Origin: Azotimanducus sp965220185
Lineage (GTDB): Bacteria; Pseudomonadota; Gammaproteobacteria; Pseudomonadales; Azotimanducaceae
Direction of reading: 5' to 3'
Assembly (NCBI GenBank): GCA_965220185.1
Contig: OZ244807.1
Coordinates: 1,426,001-1,490,000 of the forward strand
DNA: 64,000 nucleotides
The notes under the pieces are model-generated. The model was not told the DNA's origin, searched no databases, and saw only the letters and a program-made list of their open reading frames with translations. This document shows, in pieces, positions 24,118 to 32,985 of this stretch; the stretch's first letter is position 1; every line of letters starts with the position of its first letter. The position numbers and the translations under genes are program-made.

Positions 24118-25113
24118 ATGACTGAACCCATTAGAGCTGTGCAACTTGGTTGCGGGCCAATTGGCTGCAGCATTGCGAAACTGGCCGCGTCAAAATCAAG
24201 GATCGACATCGTCGGCGCTGTTGATCCGGCATTCGCAGGGAGCAACTTGGGTGAGATTCTTGATGATCGCAGTCTCAAAGGGTTGACGATCGCTGGCGAT
24301 GCGCGAGCGACGTTGGCGCGAACGCGCCCCGATGTTGTGCTGCAGGCGACGAGTTCGTCGCTTGCCCAAGTGTTGCCGCAGCTCGAGGAAGTGCTTGAGT
24401 TCGGCGCCAATGTCGTGTCCACCTGCGAGGAGATGTCATACCCCTATTTCCATCAACCAAAGCTGTCGGAACAGCTTGATCGCCTCGCCGTAGAGCATGA
24501 CGCGACCGTGCTTGCGAGCGGTGTGAACCCCGGGTTCCTGATGGATGCATGGCCAGTCTTTATGACAGGAATCTCTCAGAATGTCGATTCGGTTGTCTGT
24601 ATCCGCCGGCAGAACGCTGCGCATCGTCGGCTTCCGTTTCAAAGGAAGATTGGCGCCGGGCTTAGCGTTGATGCGTTCCTGCAACGTGTTGAAGACGGCC
24701 AGATACGACATGTCGGGCTGCCCGAGTCGGTGGCGATGGTCGCGTCGGGCCTTGGGATGCAGCTCGATGATATCCACGAGACGATTGAACCAGTCCTCGC
24801 CAAAACAGATGTGCGCAGCGAAGCGCTGTCGGTGGCGGCAGGGCAGGTGGCCGGCGTCAAGCAAGTGGCAAAAGGCGTGATCGTTGGCACCCCTGTGATA
24901 CGGCTCGAATTCAGTGCCTACATTGGTGCGGACGATCCCCAGGATGCGGTCCACATCAGGGGATCGCCCGACTTGGATGTGGTGATACAGGGCGGGGTGC
25001 ACGGGGATCTGGCGACTGCATCGGCGGTTGTCAATGCGGTGCCCCGAGTCGTGACTGCCCCGCCGGGCCTGAAGACAATGATCGACATTCCGCCGATCTC
25101 GGCGTTTCAGTGA
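24118..25113 (+). CDS. DapB-like NAD(P)-dependent dehydrogenase (2,4-diaminopentanoate dehydrogenase-like)
   Basis: A 331-residue protein with an N-terminal Rossmann fold (RAVQLGCGPIGCSIAKLAA) and the dihydrodipicolinate reductase-type segments VVLQATSS, NVVSTCEEMSYP and GVNPGFLMDAWPVFM. This arrangement is that of the amine dehydrogenase group that includes 2,4-diaminopentanoate dehydrogenase of ornithine degradation. The true substrate is uncertain. Its 3' end overlaps the convergent DUF192 gene by 7 bp. Confidence 0.75.
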   Translation: MTEPIRAVQLGCGPIGCSIAKLAASKSRIDIVGAVDPAFAGSNLGEILDDRSLKGLTIAGDARATLARTRPDVVLQATSSSLAQVLPQLEEVLEFGANVVSTCEEMSYPYFHQPKLSEQLDRLAVEHDATVLASGVNPGFLMDAWPVFMTGISQNVDSVVCIRRQNAAHRRLPFQRKIGAGLSVDAFLQRVEDGQIRHVGLPESVAMVASGLGMQLDDIHETIEPVLAKTDVRSEALSVAAGQVAGVKQVAKGVIVGTPVIRLEFSAYIGADDPQDAVHIRGSPDLDVVIQGGVHGDLATASAVVNAVPRVVTAPPGLKTMIDIPPISAFQ

Positions 25114-25583
25114 CTTGCAACGGAAACTGCTGCGCAGTTTTGGTCGCCGAAGATAGCGTGAACGATGTGATCCCCAACTTCAATGCCCAGCCGCGCGCTC
25201 GTGCCAGCGCGGACTTCGAGCACAGCGCGCGCCGGTCGGCCAGACGGGATGCGTTTGAGCGAGTAGGGTTCAGTGTTCTCAGCGATGCGCACAATGCGTC
25301 CGCCATCGCCAATGAACAGCATGTCGAGCGAGAGCGGCGTGTTTTTCATCCACATGTTGATCGGTTGTTCCCGCTCGAAGTCGAATAGCATGCCTGCGTC
25401 CTCGGCGAGTGTGGTCCTGTGCATGAGTCCTTGGCGACGCTTCTCATGACTATCCGCAAGCTCAACTTGAAACATGTGGACATCGCCCCCTAGGGTGCTT
25501 ACGCACAGTGCTTCGCGCGGTTCGCCCGTGCCAGCGCCGCATGCAGCCACAGCGAGCACCGAGATGAGGATGAGTCGAAACAC
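25107..25583 (-). CDS. DUF192 family lipoprotein
   Basis: A 158-residue protein. MFRLILISVLAVAACGAG contains a signal peptide with a lipobox (LAVAAC). The mature part is a DUF192 domain: QVELADSHEKRRQGLMHRTT, GMLFDFEREQPINMWMKNT, LDMLFIGDGGRIVRIAENT and RAVLEVRAGTSARLGIEVGD. Family members are small periplasmic or extracellular proteins of unknown function. Confidence 0.88.
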   Translation of the reverse strand: MFRLILISVLAVAACGAGTGEPREALCVSTLGGDVHMFQVELADSHEKRRQGLMHRTTLAEDAGMLFDFEREQPINMWMKNTPLSLDMLFIGDGGRIVRIAENTEPYSLKRIPSGRPARAVLEVRAGTSARLGIEVGDHIVHAIFGDQNCAAVSVASH

Positions 25584-25712
25584 GGATTGGGATGCAAGGG
25601 ATTGCTGCTATTGTGCCTGCTTTTCGCAGCCGAGAGGCGCAGGGTCAGGGGACATTGATTCGTTCCATAGGCGCTCTCCGACGTTCCGATGATGGCGTGT
25701 CCAAACTGCACA

Positions 25713-25799
25713 TGGTGCCTGGGGAGAGACTCGAACTCTCACTCGGTTGCCCGAACCAGATTTTGAGTCTGGCGCGTCTGCCAATTTCGCCACCCAGGC
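25713..25799 (-). tRNA. tRNA-Leu (anticodon CAA)
   Basis: The reverse strand folds as a class II tRNA: acceptor GCCTGGG/CCCAGGC, D arm with TTGGCAGA, anticodon stem CCAGA/TCTGG around loop CTCAAAA (anticodon CAA), a long variable arm, and a T arm with GAGTTCGAGTCTC. The 3' CCA is encoded. It is divergent from queA, which starts 22 bp away. Confidence 0.95.
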
Positions 25800-25820
25800 A
25801 GGTTCTATAAGGCTACCACG

Positions 25821-26861
25821 ATGGACACCGAAATAGCGTCACTTGACGACCTCGAATTCGATCTGCCGGAACATCTCGTTGCGCGCAAGCCACTCGATGC
25901 GCGAACAAGTAGCCGGCTGCTGGTGGTGGGCGGCGCAAACCTCGAAGATCGAATCTTCCGAGATATTGGCGACTATCTGCGCGCAGGGGATCTTCTGGTG
26001 CTCAACGACACCAAAGTCATTCCCGCTCGAATCGCCGCCATGAAGTCCTCCGGCGGCGCCGCTGAGATACTCATCGAGCGCGTTCTGGGCGATCGTCGTG
26101 TGTTGGCGCAGGTAGGCGCGAGTCGAGCACCGTCCCGCGGGTCCGTGCTGCGACTTCAGCCGGGAAGCGAACGCGCTCGCGTGCTTGCTCGCGAAGGTGA
26201 CTTCTACACCATCGAATTCGAACAACCGGTTACGCAAGTGCTCGCTCGGCTCGGCGAAATGCCGCTGCCGCCATACATCAAGCGTGCGGCAGACACAGAA
26301 GATGCTGTTCGCTATCAGACGGTGTATGCGAAGCGCGAAGGCGCGGTGGCGGCGCCAACAGCTGGGCTGCATTTTGATCAGATGTTGCTTGCCGAACTAC
26401 AGCAAAGCGGCGTGCGCACTGCATCGCTGACATTGCATATCGGAGCGGGCACTTTCAGTCCGCTCCGCGCGCACCGGCTGGTTGACAATCGCCTGCACTC
26501 AGAGTGGATGCAGGTGCCCGATGAGACCATGCGCGCGGTGCGCGAGACTCGAAACGCAGGTGGCCGTGTCATCGCCGTCGGAACGACGGTCACGCGCGCA
26601 CTTGAAACCGCCATCGCGCGATCAACGGACGCGGGCTTTGAAGGCGAGACAGACCTTTTCATTCGCCCCGGCTTCATCTTCAAAGCCATCGATATGCTGC
26701 TCACCAACTTCCACTTGCCGCGATCGTCCTTGCTCGCGCTGGTCTACGCCTTTGGCGGCACATCGCGCGTGCGCGCCGCCTACCGCCACGCAATTGAACG
26801 AGAATATCGCTTCTTTAGCTACGGCGATGCCATGCTCGTGCGGGGTCGATATGAATCTTGA
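25821..26861 (+). CDS. queA: S-adenosylmethionine:tRNA ribosyltransferase-isomerase
   Basis: A 346-residue QueA. Typical segments are FDLPEHLVARKPLDARTSSR, LLVLNDTKVIPARI, GAVAAPTAGLHFD, LHIGAGTFSPLR, VGTTVTRALE and LLTNFHLPRSSLL. It transfers the ribosyl group of S-adenosylmethionine to preQ1 in tRNA, making epoxyqueuosine. It overlaps tgt by 11 bp, the standard coupling of the queuosine genes. Confidence 0.95.
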   Translation: MDTEIASLDDLEFDLPEHLVARKPLDARTSSRLLVVGGANLEDRIFRDIGDYLRAGDLLVLNDTKVIPARIAAMKSSGGAAEILIERVLGDRRVLAQVGASRAPSRGSVLRLQPGSERARVLAREGDFYTIEFEQPVTQVLARLGEMPLPPYIKRAADTEDAVRYQTVYAKREGAVAAPTAGLHFDQMLLAELQQSGVRTASLTLHIGAGTFSPLRAHRLVDNRLHSEWMQVPDETMRAVRETRNAGGRVIAVGTTVTRALETAIARSTDAGFEGETDLFIRPGFIFKAIDMLLTNFHLPRSSLLALVYAFGGTSRVRAAYRHAIEREYRFFSYGDAMLVRGRYES

Positions 26862-27957
26862 CTTCTCCGTTCATTCCCAGGACGGCGCTGCGCGCATGGG
26901 CGTTGCGAGTGTTCGAGGCAAGCGCTTTGAGACCCCAGCGTTCATGCCGGTCGGCACCTACGGCACAGTCAAAGCGCTCACTCCGAGGCAGCTTAGCAAG
27001 ACGGGCGCCGAGATCCTCGTTGCCAACACCTTTCACCTGATGCAACGGCCTGGCGCGGGAGTCGTGCGCGAGCTCGGCGGACTGCACCATTTCATGCAAT
27101 TTGACGGCGCCATTTTGACGGACTCTGGGGGCTTTCAGGTGTGGAGCCTCGGCGAACTCAGGAAAGTCAGCGAGGACGGCGTCACGTTTCGTGCGCCTGT
27201 TGACGGGGCGCTCGTGCATCTCACGCCCGAGTCGGCGGAGAGCGTGCAGGAGCACTTGGGTTCGGACATCCATATGGTGCTCGATGAGTGCACGGAGCAT
27301 CCGGCCGAGCACAAACGTGCGTCCGAATCACTCGAATTGACGGCGCGCTGGGCGAAGCGCGCAAAAGCCGCGCACGAGGGCAGCGACGCGGCGCAATTCG
27401 CCATAGTCCAAGGCGGCATGTACGAGGATTTGCGCCTTCAATCGCTTGCCAGTCTTCTTGACATTGGCTTTGATGGCTATGCAATTGGTGGTCTTTCGGT
27501 TGGAGAACCCAAAGAAGACATGTGGCGGGTGGTATCGGGCTTGGCTCCGCACATGCCAATTGACCGAATCAAATACCTTATGGGCGTTGGCACGCCGGGC
27601 GACCTGCTGCAGGGCATCGCCCTCGGCATCGACTTGTTCGATTGTGTAATGCCAACGAGAAATGCGCGCAACGGCTATCTGTTCACGTATTCGGGTGTCG
27701 TCAAGATGGGCAATGCTGTGCATCGCCGCGACGCGAGTCCTCTGGATGCGCACTGCGACTGCTACACATGCCGACACTTCTCGCGCGGCTATCTGCATCA
27801 TCTCTACGCCTGCAACGAGATTCTTGCTTCGGTGCTCGGCACCCTGCACAACATTGCCTATTATCAAGCCTTGGTGAAGGGTGCGCGCGAAGCCATCGCA
27901 GAGCAGCGTTTTGAACAGTTCGCGCAAACTCGCCGAGCGGCTTGGGGCACCGCATGA
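26851..27957 (+). CDS. tgt: tRNA-guanine transglycosylase
   Basis: A 368-residue enzyme that exchanges guanine-34 for preQ1 in tRNAs with GUN anticodons. The ATG at 26851 lies inside the queA 3' end. Landmarks are GAILTDSGGFQVWS (substrate Asp), VQGGMYEDLR, AIGGLSVGEPKEDM, LFDCVMPTRNARNG (nucleophile Asp) and the zinc site CDCYTCRHFSRGYLHHL. In most gammaproteobacteria yajC follows directly; here rluC follows (ATGA overlap) and yajC lies 20 kb away. Confidence 0.95.
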   Translation: MNLDFSVHSQDGAARMGVASVRGKRFETPAFMPVGTYGTVKALTPRQLSKTGAEILVANTFHLMQRPGAGVVRELGGLHHFMQFDGAILTDSGGFQVWSLGELRKVSEDGVTFRAPVDGALVHLTPESAESVQEHLGSDIHMVLDECTEHPAEHKRASESLELTARWAKRAKAAHEGSDAAQFAIVQGGMYEDLRLQSLASLLDIGFDGYAIGGLSVGEPKEDMWRVVSGLAPHMPIDRIKYLMGVGTPGDLLQGIALGIDLFDCVMPTRNARNGYLFTYSGVVKMGNAVHRRDASPLDAHCDCYTCRHFSRGYLHHLYACNEILASVLGTLHNIAYYQALVKGAREAIAEQRFEQFAQTRRAAWGTA

Positions 27958-28898
27958 GCAGAAGCGATGTGCGCAAGGTCAGAGTCGAACACGCTGACGG
28001 ACAGCGGCTCGACAACTTTCTGTTCAGAGAACTCAAAGGCGTGCCGAGGCGCCGCATCTATCAAATGGTTCGGCGCGGCGAGGTGCGCATCAATGGTCGC
28101 CGCGCCAAGGCGAGCACGCGGCTCGCCATTGGCGACGAGCTTCGCGTGCCGCCAGCATTCACGAGCGAATCCAAAGCCAAGTCGCCTCGGGCGGGGACCG
28201 ATTTCCTTGCGACCTTACGCGCATCAATCCTGCACTCGGATAAGGACCTGATTTGTGTACATAAGCCTTTCGGCATGGCTGTACATGGCGGCAGCGGCGT
28301 GCGCGCCGGGGTCATTGAAGGGTTGCGCATGCTGTTTCCTGAACGCGGATTTATCGAACTTGCGCACAGGCTCGACCGCGACACATCGGGCGTGCTGCTT
28401 ATCGCATGCAATCGACGCACCTTGCTCGCCTTGCACGATGCCTTTCGCGATGGCGAAGTAGAAAAGCATTACGATCTTCTCGTTCATGGACGCTGGCCTT
28501 CGGGCGAGCGGCGCGTGCAATTGCCGCTTGCGCGACGCAGTGGAGAGGGCGTGCGGCGCCTTGTGGTGGCCGACGATACGGGCAAGTCCGCTGACACAGT
28601 GTTCGAGCGGCGCAAGGTGAACGGTGCGTGCAGTTGGTTGTGCGCCAAGCCTAAGACCGGGCGAACGCATCAGATTCGTGTTCACGCTTCAGCGTCTGGC
28701 CATGCGGTGGTGGGCGACGAGCGCTACGCGACGCGAGAGCAGCTTGCGTTCAGCTCGAGGCTGCGTCCGCGACGGCTGTGGCTGCATGCTCGAAAGATAG
28801 AGTTTCGGCTTGCAAAAGAATTGATGTGCTTCGAATCGAATAGCGATGCTGAATTTACTGCCGCCTTCGATACACTGGGGCATGAGAATACCGGATGA
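27954..28898 (+). CDS. rluC: RluC-type 23S rRNA pseudouridine synthase
   Basis: A 314-residue pseudouridine synthase with an N-terminal S4 RNA-binding domain (QRLDNFLFRELKGVPRRRIY) and the catalytic motif AHRLDRDTSGVLLIA, plus KPKTGRTHQIRVHA. The start overlaps the tgt stop as ATGA. Its length, its S4 domain and the maf gene nearby (adjacent to rluC in E. coli) support the RluC assignment over RluD. Confidence 0.85.
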   Translation: MSRSDVRKVRVEHADGQRLDNFLFRELKGVPRRRIYQMVRRGEVRINGRRAKASTRLAIGDELRVPPAFTSESKAKSPRAGTDFLATLRASILHSDKDLICVHKPFGMAVHGGSGVRAGVIEGLRMLFPERGFIELAHRLDRDTSGVLLIACNRRTLLALHDAFRDGEVEKHYDLLVHGRWPSGERRVQLPLARRSGEGVRRLVVADDTGKSADTVFERRKVNGACSWLCAKPKTGRTHQIRVHASASGHAVVGDERYATREQLAFSSRLRPRRLWLHARKIEFRLAKELMCFESNSDAEFTAAFDTLGHENTG

Positions 28899-28916
28899 AC
28901 GCCTCTGACTAAAAGT

Positions 28917-29399
28917 TCAAGGCAGTTGAAGGGACTTCCTCACTTTTTGGATCCCTTTCTCGTTCAGCGCTCGATACTGCTTTGAGTTTCGCGGAATGTG
29001 TACGCCGTTGGTGGCTATCCAAATGTAGCGGTTCTCGGCATCAGCCAATTCTGTCAGGCCATGAAGTTCGACTGCGTTCGACCTTAACCACTCTCGTAAC
29101 CAGTTAAGCTTTCGGAGAACCGAAGGCACCTCGTAAGTCGTCGCTGCGTGGACTTCAACCCAAATCGCACACTCGGGGCGGTCTTTCGCTTTGTATCCCA
29201 AGCCGTAGTCCCAGCGAGGCTTGCTCGCATATTCAGGCAGCTTTGCTAAAGTCGCGTCGAGATTGACGCTGCCTGTCATCCTGCGTTCATCCTTGCACTT
29301 GATGAGTTTGCGATGCTTGTTCTCCAGTGCTTGCTTTCCGGGTGCGTATGCCTCTCCTATCGGCTGCGCTGCTTGCTCCAACGCATCTTGGAATCCCAC
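28917..29399 (-). CDS. Uncharacterised companion of the adjacent AAA ATPase (possible effector)
   Basis: A 160-residue protein starting 2 bp after the stop of the ATPase gene, so the two form one operon. Visible pieces are KPRWDYGLGYKAK, CAIWVEVHAATTYEVPSVLR and KLNWLREWLRSNAVELHGL, then IWIATNGVHIPRNSKQYR. The D-x-n-E-x-H arrangement could be a degenerate nuclease core, but I cannot show that. I recognise no named domain. A two-gene ATPase plus small effector layout is common among anti-phage systems; that reading is inference. Confidence 0.6.
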   Translation of the reverse strand: MGFQDALEQAAQPIGEAYAPGKQALENKHRKLIKCKDERRMTGSVNLDATLAKLPEYASKPRWDYGLGYKAKDRPECAIWVEVHAATTYEVPSVLRKLNWLREWLRSNAVELHGLTELADAENRYIWIATNGVHIPRNSKQYRALNEKGIQKVRKSLQLP

Positions 29400-29401
29400 G
29401 A

Positions 29402-30556
29402 TTAGACCTCAAGTTCTCGCCTGGCAACTTGGGCGACAACATCTCCAACCCTGCTCGAAAATTCTGTCAGACCACCCCATCCGCCCTCAACGACATTGTC
29501 TGAGCCCGGGTCTAGGCTTGAGATGTCGCTGACCGAACCGTCTCGCGAAAAATAGTAGGTCTTGAACGAGCTGCCTAGGATATTTTCTGCCAGACCTTGC
29601 GTCTTCGGGTTGGACTTTAAGCTGAGGAGGTTGACGACATCGGACTTTCTTCCATTGTGTGTTTGCAGGAAGTTCAGCGCCCAGACAATATCCAGGACAT
29701 GGGGGGAGTGTGTGGAGATACATACTTTGTAACCGCGTGAACGCAGTTCGAGTATGAGTCCCATCACGGCACCGATGCCATTCGGATGAAGTCCCATCTC
29801 TGGTTCCTCAATGACAGCCCACTCAATCCCATCACGACGCGATATCTTGGAAGGTGGCAACAGCCAGTACAAGCCAAGCAGTAAGGGCACGAACTCCCGT
29901 TGGCCTACAGACCACACGAGATACGGCAGAGAGCCGCTGCCGTTTCTGAGAATAAGCCGCCCCTGAAGCCGTGAGTTGTCCGTGCGAAGTTTGAACCTGC
30001 CAAAAATGTGTTTCTCAACGGGGTCTCGCAGAACTTTTGATAATCGCTGGGATTTTGGGAAGACTTCCTTGTCTAAGCCAAATTCGTTCTGCACGATGCC
30101 GTGCAGCTTTTCGCTGAAGTCGCGTAGTACAAATGGATCTCCCGCCCGGTATTCGTTGAATGGGCGCGTCATGCCGTCCCGCAGGCTCATCACACGCTGC
30201 GCCGGGATGTAGAACATCTTTTCGGCAGTACTTGTCTTTCTGGCCTTGGTGTAAGTAGTCAAGCTGAGTTTTTTAGAGGAGTTCCCCAATTGCAGGCTGC
30301 TATCTTCTTCAGACCAAATGGATGCCATGCCCTCGCCGAAATACCGTTCCAGGAACACGCTTGAATCATTGCTTCCATGCAGGCCAAAGCGTCGCATCGA
30401 ATTGTGAACGGCGGACTTGTCTTCAATGAGCTTGACGAGTTGCAAGAAAATGCTCTTGCCCGTTGCTTGAGGCCCCACGAATACCGTCAGGTCGCCGAAC
30501 GAGATGTCGGCATGGCGTATCGGTCCTATTCGCGAGGCTTGCAAACGCTTGATCAT
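29402..30556 (-). CDS. AAA15/SMC-like ATPase of a putative defence pair
   Basis: A 384-residue ATPase starting MIKRLQASRIGPIRHADISF, the usual head of OLD/AAA15 ATPases. Walker A is GPQATGKS at about 28-35, Walker B WAVIEEPEMGLHP near 250, and the late STHSPHVLDIVWAL switch near 280. The C-terminus lacks a TOPRIM domain, so it is not a classic OLD nuclease. It is the first gene of a tight pair with the 160-residue protein downstream. It sits where rluC and maf have been separated, which supports an acquired module. Confidence 0.75.
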   Translation of the reverse strand: MIKRLQASRIGPIRHADISFGDLTVFVGPQATGKSIFLQLVKLIEDKSAVHNSMRRFGLHGSNDSSVFLERYFGEGMASIWSEEDSSLQLGNSSKKLSLTTYTKARKTSTAEKMFYIPAQRVMSLRDGMTRPFNEYRAGDPFVLRDFSEKLHGIVQNEFGLDKEVFPKSQRLSKVLRDPVEKHIFGRFKLRTDNSRLQGRLILRNGSGSLPYLVWSVGQREFVPLLLGLYWLLPPSKISRRDGIEWAVIEEPEMGLHPNGIGAVMGLILELRSRGYKVCISTHSPHVLDIVWALNFLQTHNGRKSDVVNLLSLKSNPKTQGLAENILGSSFKTYYFSRDGSVSDISSLDPGSDNVVEGGWGGLTEFSSRVGDVVAQVARRELEV

Positions 30557-30623
30557 AGTCGAGGCATTACTTGCTGGAAGAAGTCATATTCTGAGATATT
30601 TCAGATTGTATTGAAAGGTGTTT

Positions 30624-30725
30624 GATTCAAGGCACACACGCACACCCTCGACGCGTAGGAATTTCGTCAGTCGAATGAGCTGCAGGCCAATGAGCGCAGT
30701 TGCATCAAGACCGCTCAGGCGCGGG
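30624..30725 (-). pseudogene. Duplicated 3' end of maf
   Basis: About 100 bp match the last 33 codons of the intact maf gene (31969-32070) at roughly 88% identity, in the same orientation, encoding RLSGLDATALIGLQLIRLTK. The rest of maf is absent. The 1.25 kb between the two copies holds a PIN/Phd module. This is the pattern left by integration into a gene's 3' end, although no integrase is present. Confidence 0.75.
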
Positions 30726-30819
30726 CCCATCAGACTATCAATGAATGTGCTCGGTACACTGACGCGGACATTTCCTCCGCCCGCTGGAGACAGCCGCGTG
30801 AGCCAGACAGCCAGCCGCA

Positions 30820-31098
30820 GTGAAAAATACCAATTGGTATATGATGTGCGCAGAGGGTCGCACAATAGGTGAATACCGCACCCGGTACGGCACGATTGAA
30901 TTCACGCACAGCAGTCGGACTGTTGCCGAAATTCATGCTCAGACCGCATATGACGCATATGACGTTCATGCGGACATGTTTATTGCGTCCCCGGCGCTCG
31001 CGAAAGAGGATATTCGTCGTGCGCGTCCGGGCATGCTGCATTTGATCATTGATGAGTATCACCAATACGCGCTTGAGGAATGGGAAGCCGCCGTATGA
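30820..31098 (+). CDS. Small hypothetical protein
   Basis: A possible 92-residue protein (or shorter, from one of the ATGs in WYMMCAEGRTI). The composition looks protein-like (IGEYRTRYGTIEFTHSSRTV, HLIIDEYHQYALEEWEAA) but I recognise no family. It lies between the maf fragment and the PIN toxin. The stretch 31099-31235 holds nothing recognisable. Confidence 0.35.
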   Translation: MKNTNWYMMCAEGRTIGEYRTRYGTIEFTHSSRTVAEIHAQTAYDAYDVHADMFIASPALAKEDIRRARPGMLHLIIDEYHQYALEEWEAAV

Positions 31099-31235
31099 CT
31101 CTCGTGTACGAACAGACTATGCAGGTGGCGAAGAATACAACTACTTCGCGCACACGAGCAAAACGGTTTTCCATCAAACTGATAATGCTGGATCAGCGCA
31201 TCCACATGCGTCTGGATGTCCTACGAATGGATGTC

Positions 31236-31712
31236 CTACGAGAAAGCCTCAATTGATGCCTTGGTCGCCGCTTTGCGCATTTTTCTGTCGAGCGTAGCGA
31301 TCGGAAGGTCATGCGTGCCAGCCAAGAGGAGATATGCCGAATCATAGGCCGAGAGTCCGTGTCTGCGAGAAAACTCAAAAAGGGTTGCTGGCGATTGTCG
31401 CTCGGCGATGACCAGGGCAAGGTCATGCAAGGATTCAAGGTGGCGAACCCCTGCGGAACCTTCTAAATCTTCACGTTCAACATAAAAGTTTACGACATGC
31501 GCCGCTTCATACACCCACAGATAGGGGACAATAACCAAGCCGTGCGCATCCCGAATACGGTTAAGTACCTTCAATGCATATCGACGGTCTGCCGCATTGC
31601 CATCATCAAACAGCCAGCGCATCATGACGCTGTTGTCGACCACCAGCGCAAACCTTCCGGCAAGGTCGAATGGGCGATGTGAATCAAAACCCACGGCGCC
31701 GGCCTGCTTCAA
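31236..31712 (-). CDS. PIN-domain toxin
   Basis: A 158-residue PIN ribonuclease-type toxin. The first acidic motif is ALVVDNSVMMRWLFDDG, followed by VYEAAHVVNFYVERED and the late LSAYDSAYLLLAGTHDLPIATLDRKMRKAA. The annotated start overlaps the antitoxin gene by 29 bp; a later start just before LVVDNS is possible. With the upstream Phd-type protein it forms a toxin-antitoxin module. Confidence 0.8.
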   Translation of the reverse strand: MKQAGAVGFDSHRPFDLAGRFALVVDNSVMMRWLFDDGNAADRRYALKVLNRIRDAHGLVIVPYLWVYEAAHVVNFYVEREDLEGSAGVRHLESLHDLALVIAERQSPATLFEFSRRHGLSAYDSAYLLLAGTHDLPIATLDRKMRKAATKASIEAFS

Positions 31713-31947
31713 TCACCTCGTCGATTGGTTTTTCCACATGAATCCGCAGACCGTCTCCGAGAGAATCGAGTGCTCGCCTGCGTACGGCATCCGGCATCAC
31801 TGGACGTATTTCGGCGATCGGTTCACCGTGCTTATGGATAGTCGCCAGCTCGCCTGATTGAATCACATGATTGATCACGCGGTTGGCGCTCTTATTCATT
31901 TCTGTCATAGACACTTTCATCGCCTGGGCATCATTCAATGTACGCAC
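31684..31947 (-). CDS. Phd/YefM-type antitoxin
   Basis: An 87-residue protein with the Phd fold pattern: KVSMTEMNKSANRVINHVIQ, then ELATIHKHGEPIAEIRPV. The C-terminal tail (IDEVIEAGRRRGF) would bind the PIN toxin encoded directly downstream and overlapping it. It may repress its own promoter in the 31948-31971 gap and beyond. Confidence 0.78.
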   Translation of the reverse strand: MRTLNDAQAMKVSMTEMNKSANRVINHVIQSGELATIHKHGEPIAEIRPVMPDAVRRRALDSLGDGLRIHVEKPIDEVIEAGRRRGF

Positions 31948-31971
31948 TATTATACGTATTTGGAACGCGAT

Positions 31972-32610
31972 TCAAGGCACGCGCACACCCTCGGCGCGTA
32001 GGAATTCCGTCAGTCGAATGAGCGGCAGGCCAATGAGCGCCGTCGGGTCGAGTCCGCTCAGGCGCGTGAAGAGGCTAATGCCAAGCGATTCGGCCTTGAA
32101 GGCGCCGACTTGCGAAAAAGGGCGGTCGGCCTGCACATAGCGCTTGATCTCGTCCTTGCCCAGGTCTCGAAACACCACTGAGAACGGCTCGACCGAGACG
32201 CGCAGCGAGCCGGTGGTGGCGTTCAATAAGGCGAGCCCGGTGTGAAAACGCACTTCGCGGCCAGAGGCGCGTTTGAGTTGCGCCGCTGCAGTCCTCGCAT
32301 TGCCGGGCTTGCGCAGGAGTTCGCCGTCGAGTTCGGCGGTTTGGTCGGAGCCGATGACGAGCACCTGCGAAAACGCATCATCCAAGTCATCCTCTTCAAT
32401 GAGGGCCGATTCGGAGAAATGGCTGGCACCCCATTCGGCTTTGGCTTCGGCGAGCCGGCCTGCGAGACCTGCCGCTGTCTCCCCTCGTCGTTGCCGTTCG
32501 CTGATGTCGGGAACAAGCGTAGTGAAGGGGCGGCCAAGTCGCTGCAGCAGCATGTGGCGCGCGGGCGAACCGCTGGCGAGTACGAGTCTCACGATGTCGG
32601 TGCCTCGCAA
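31972..32610 (-). CDS. maf: Maf-family nucleotide pyrophosphatase (YceF-like)
   Basis: A 212-residue Maf protein. LVLASGSPARHMLLQRLG is the family opening; VLVIGSDQTAELDGELLRKP carries the catalytic Asp region; VGAFKAESLGISLFTRLSG and ALIGLPLIRLTEFLRAEGV end the fold. The subfamily is that of YceF, which hydrolyses 7-methyl-GTP. In E. coli rluC and yceF are neighbours; here they are separated by about 3 kb and point toward each other. Confidence 0.9.
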   Translation of the reverse strand: MRGTDIVRLVLASGSPARHMLLQRLGRPFTTLVPDISERQRRGETAAGLAGRLAEAKAEWGASHFSESALIEEDDLDDAFSQVLVIGSDQTAELDGELLRKPGNARTAAAQLKRASGREVRFHTGLALLNATTGSLRVSVEPFSVVFRDLGKDEIKRYVQADRPFSQVGAFKAESLGISLFTRLSGLDPTALIGLPLIRLTEFLRAEGVRVP

Positions 32611-32640
32611 ACAGTGTGAAGGGCAAGCATACCCAATTCG

Positions 32641-32985
32641 TCATAGGGCTTGTCCAGTGCGCGGAAGTCCGAGAAACTTCATCATCGCCGATTCCAATTG
32701 CGACATTTTTTCTTCCCCAAGAAATCCGATGTGTTCACCGAGCTTGGTTCTTGGCACCGTAGACATTTTGTCAACCATGATTTGCGATGGTCTGGAGAGA
32801 CCATTTGTCCCATTTGGGCGTATGTCTATCCTGATTTCGTATTCGTCTTCGCACTGAGATGTCATCAGGCAAAGCGTGATGGAGTCTGTATTCACGAACT
32901 TATCGCTTTGCAGAATGACCGCAGGCCGCGGCTTCCCGGCATATTCCGCACCGCCCGAAACCGTCCATACTTCGCCGCGCTTCAC
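32641..32985 (-). CDS. MazF/PemK-type toxin, without an adjacent antitoxin
   Basis: A 114-residue MazF-like endoribonuclease: MKRGEVWTVSGGAEYAGKPR, PAVILQSDKFVNTDSITLC, IRPNGTNGLSRPSQIMVDKM and KLGEHIGFLGEEKMSQLESA. These match the conserved RGEVW, KPRPAVI and S-D/Q-I-M-VDK blocks. Its start overlaps the stop of the type ISP restriction gene (ATGA), the place where a MazE antitoxin would normally sit. No antitoxin-like gene is next to it on either side. Confidence 0.82.
   Translation of the reverse strand: MKRGEVWTVSGGAEYAGKPRPAVILQSDKFVNTDSITLCLMTSQCEDEYEIRIDIRPNGTNGLSRPSQIMVDKMSTVPRTKLGEHIGFLGEEKMSQLESAMMKFLGLPRTGQAL

Noticed and set aside
31119..31297. Small forward frame
   Set aside because: Low-complexity, no start signal and mostly antisense to the PIN toxin gene; no protein family is visible.
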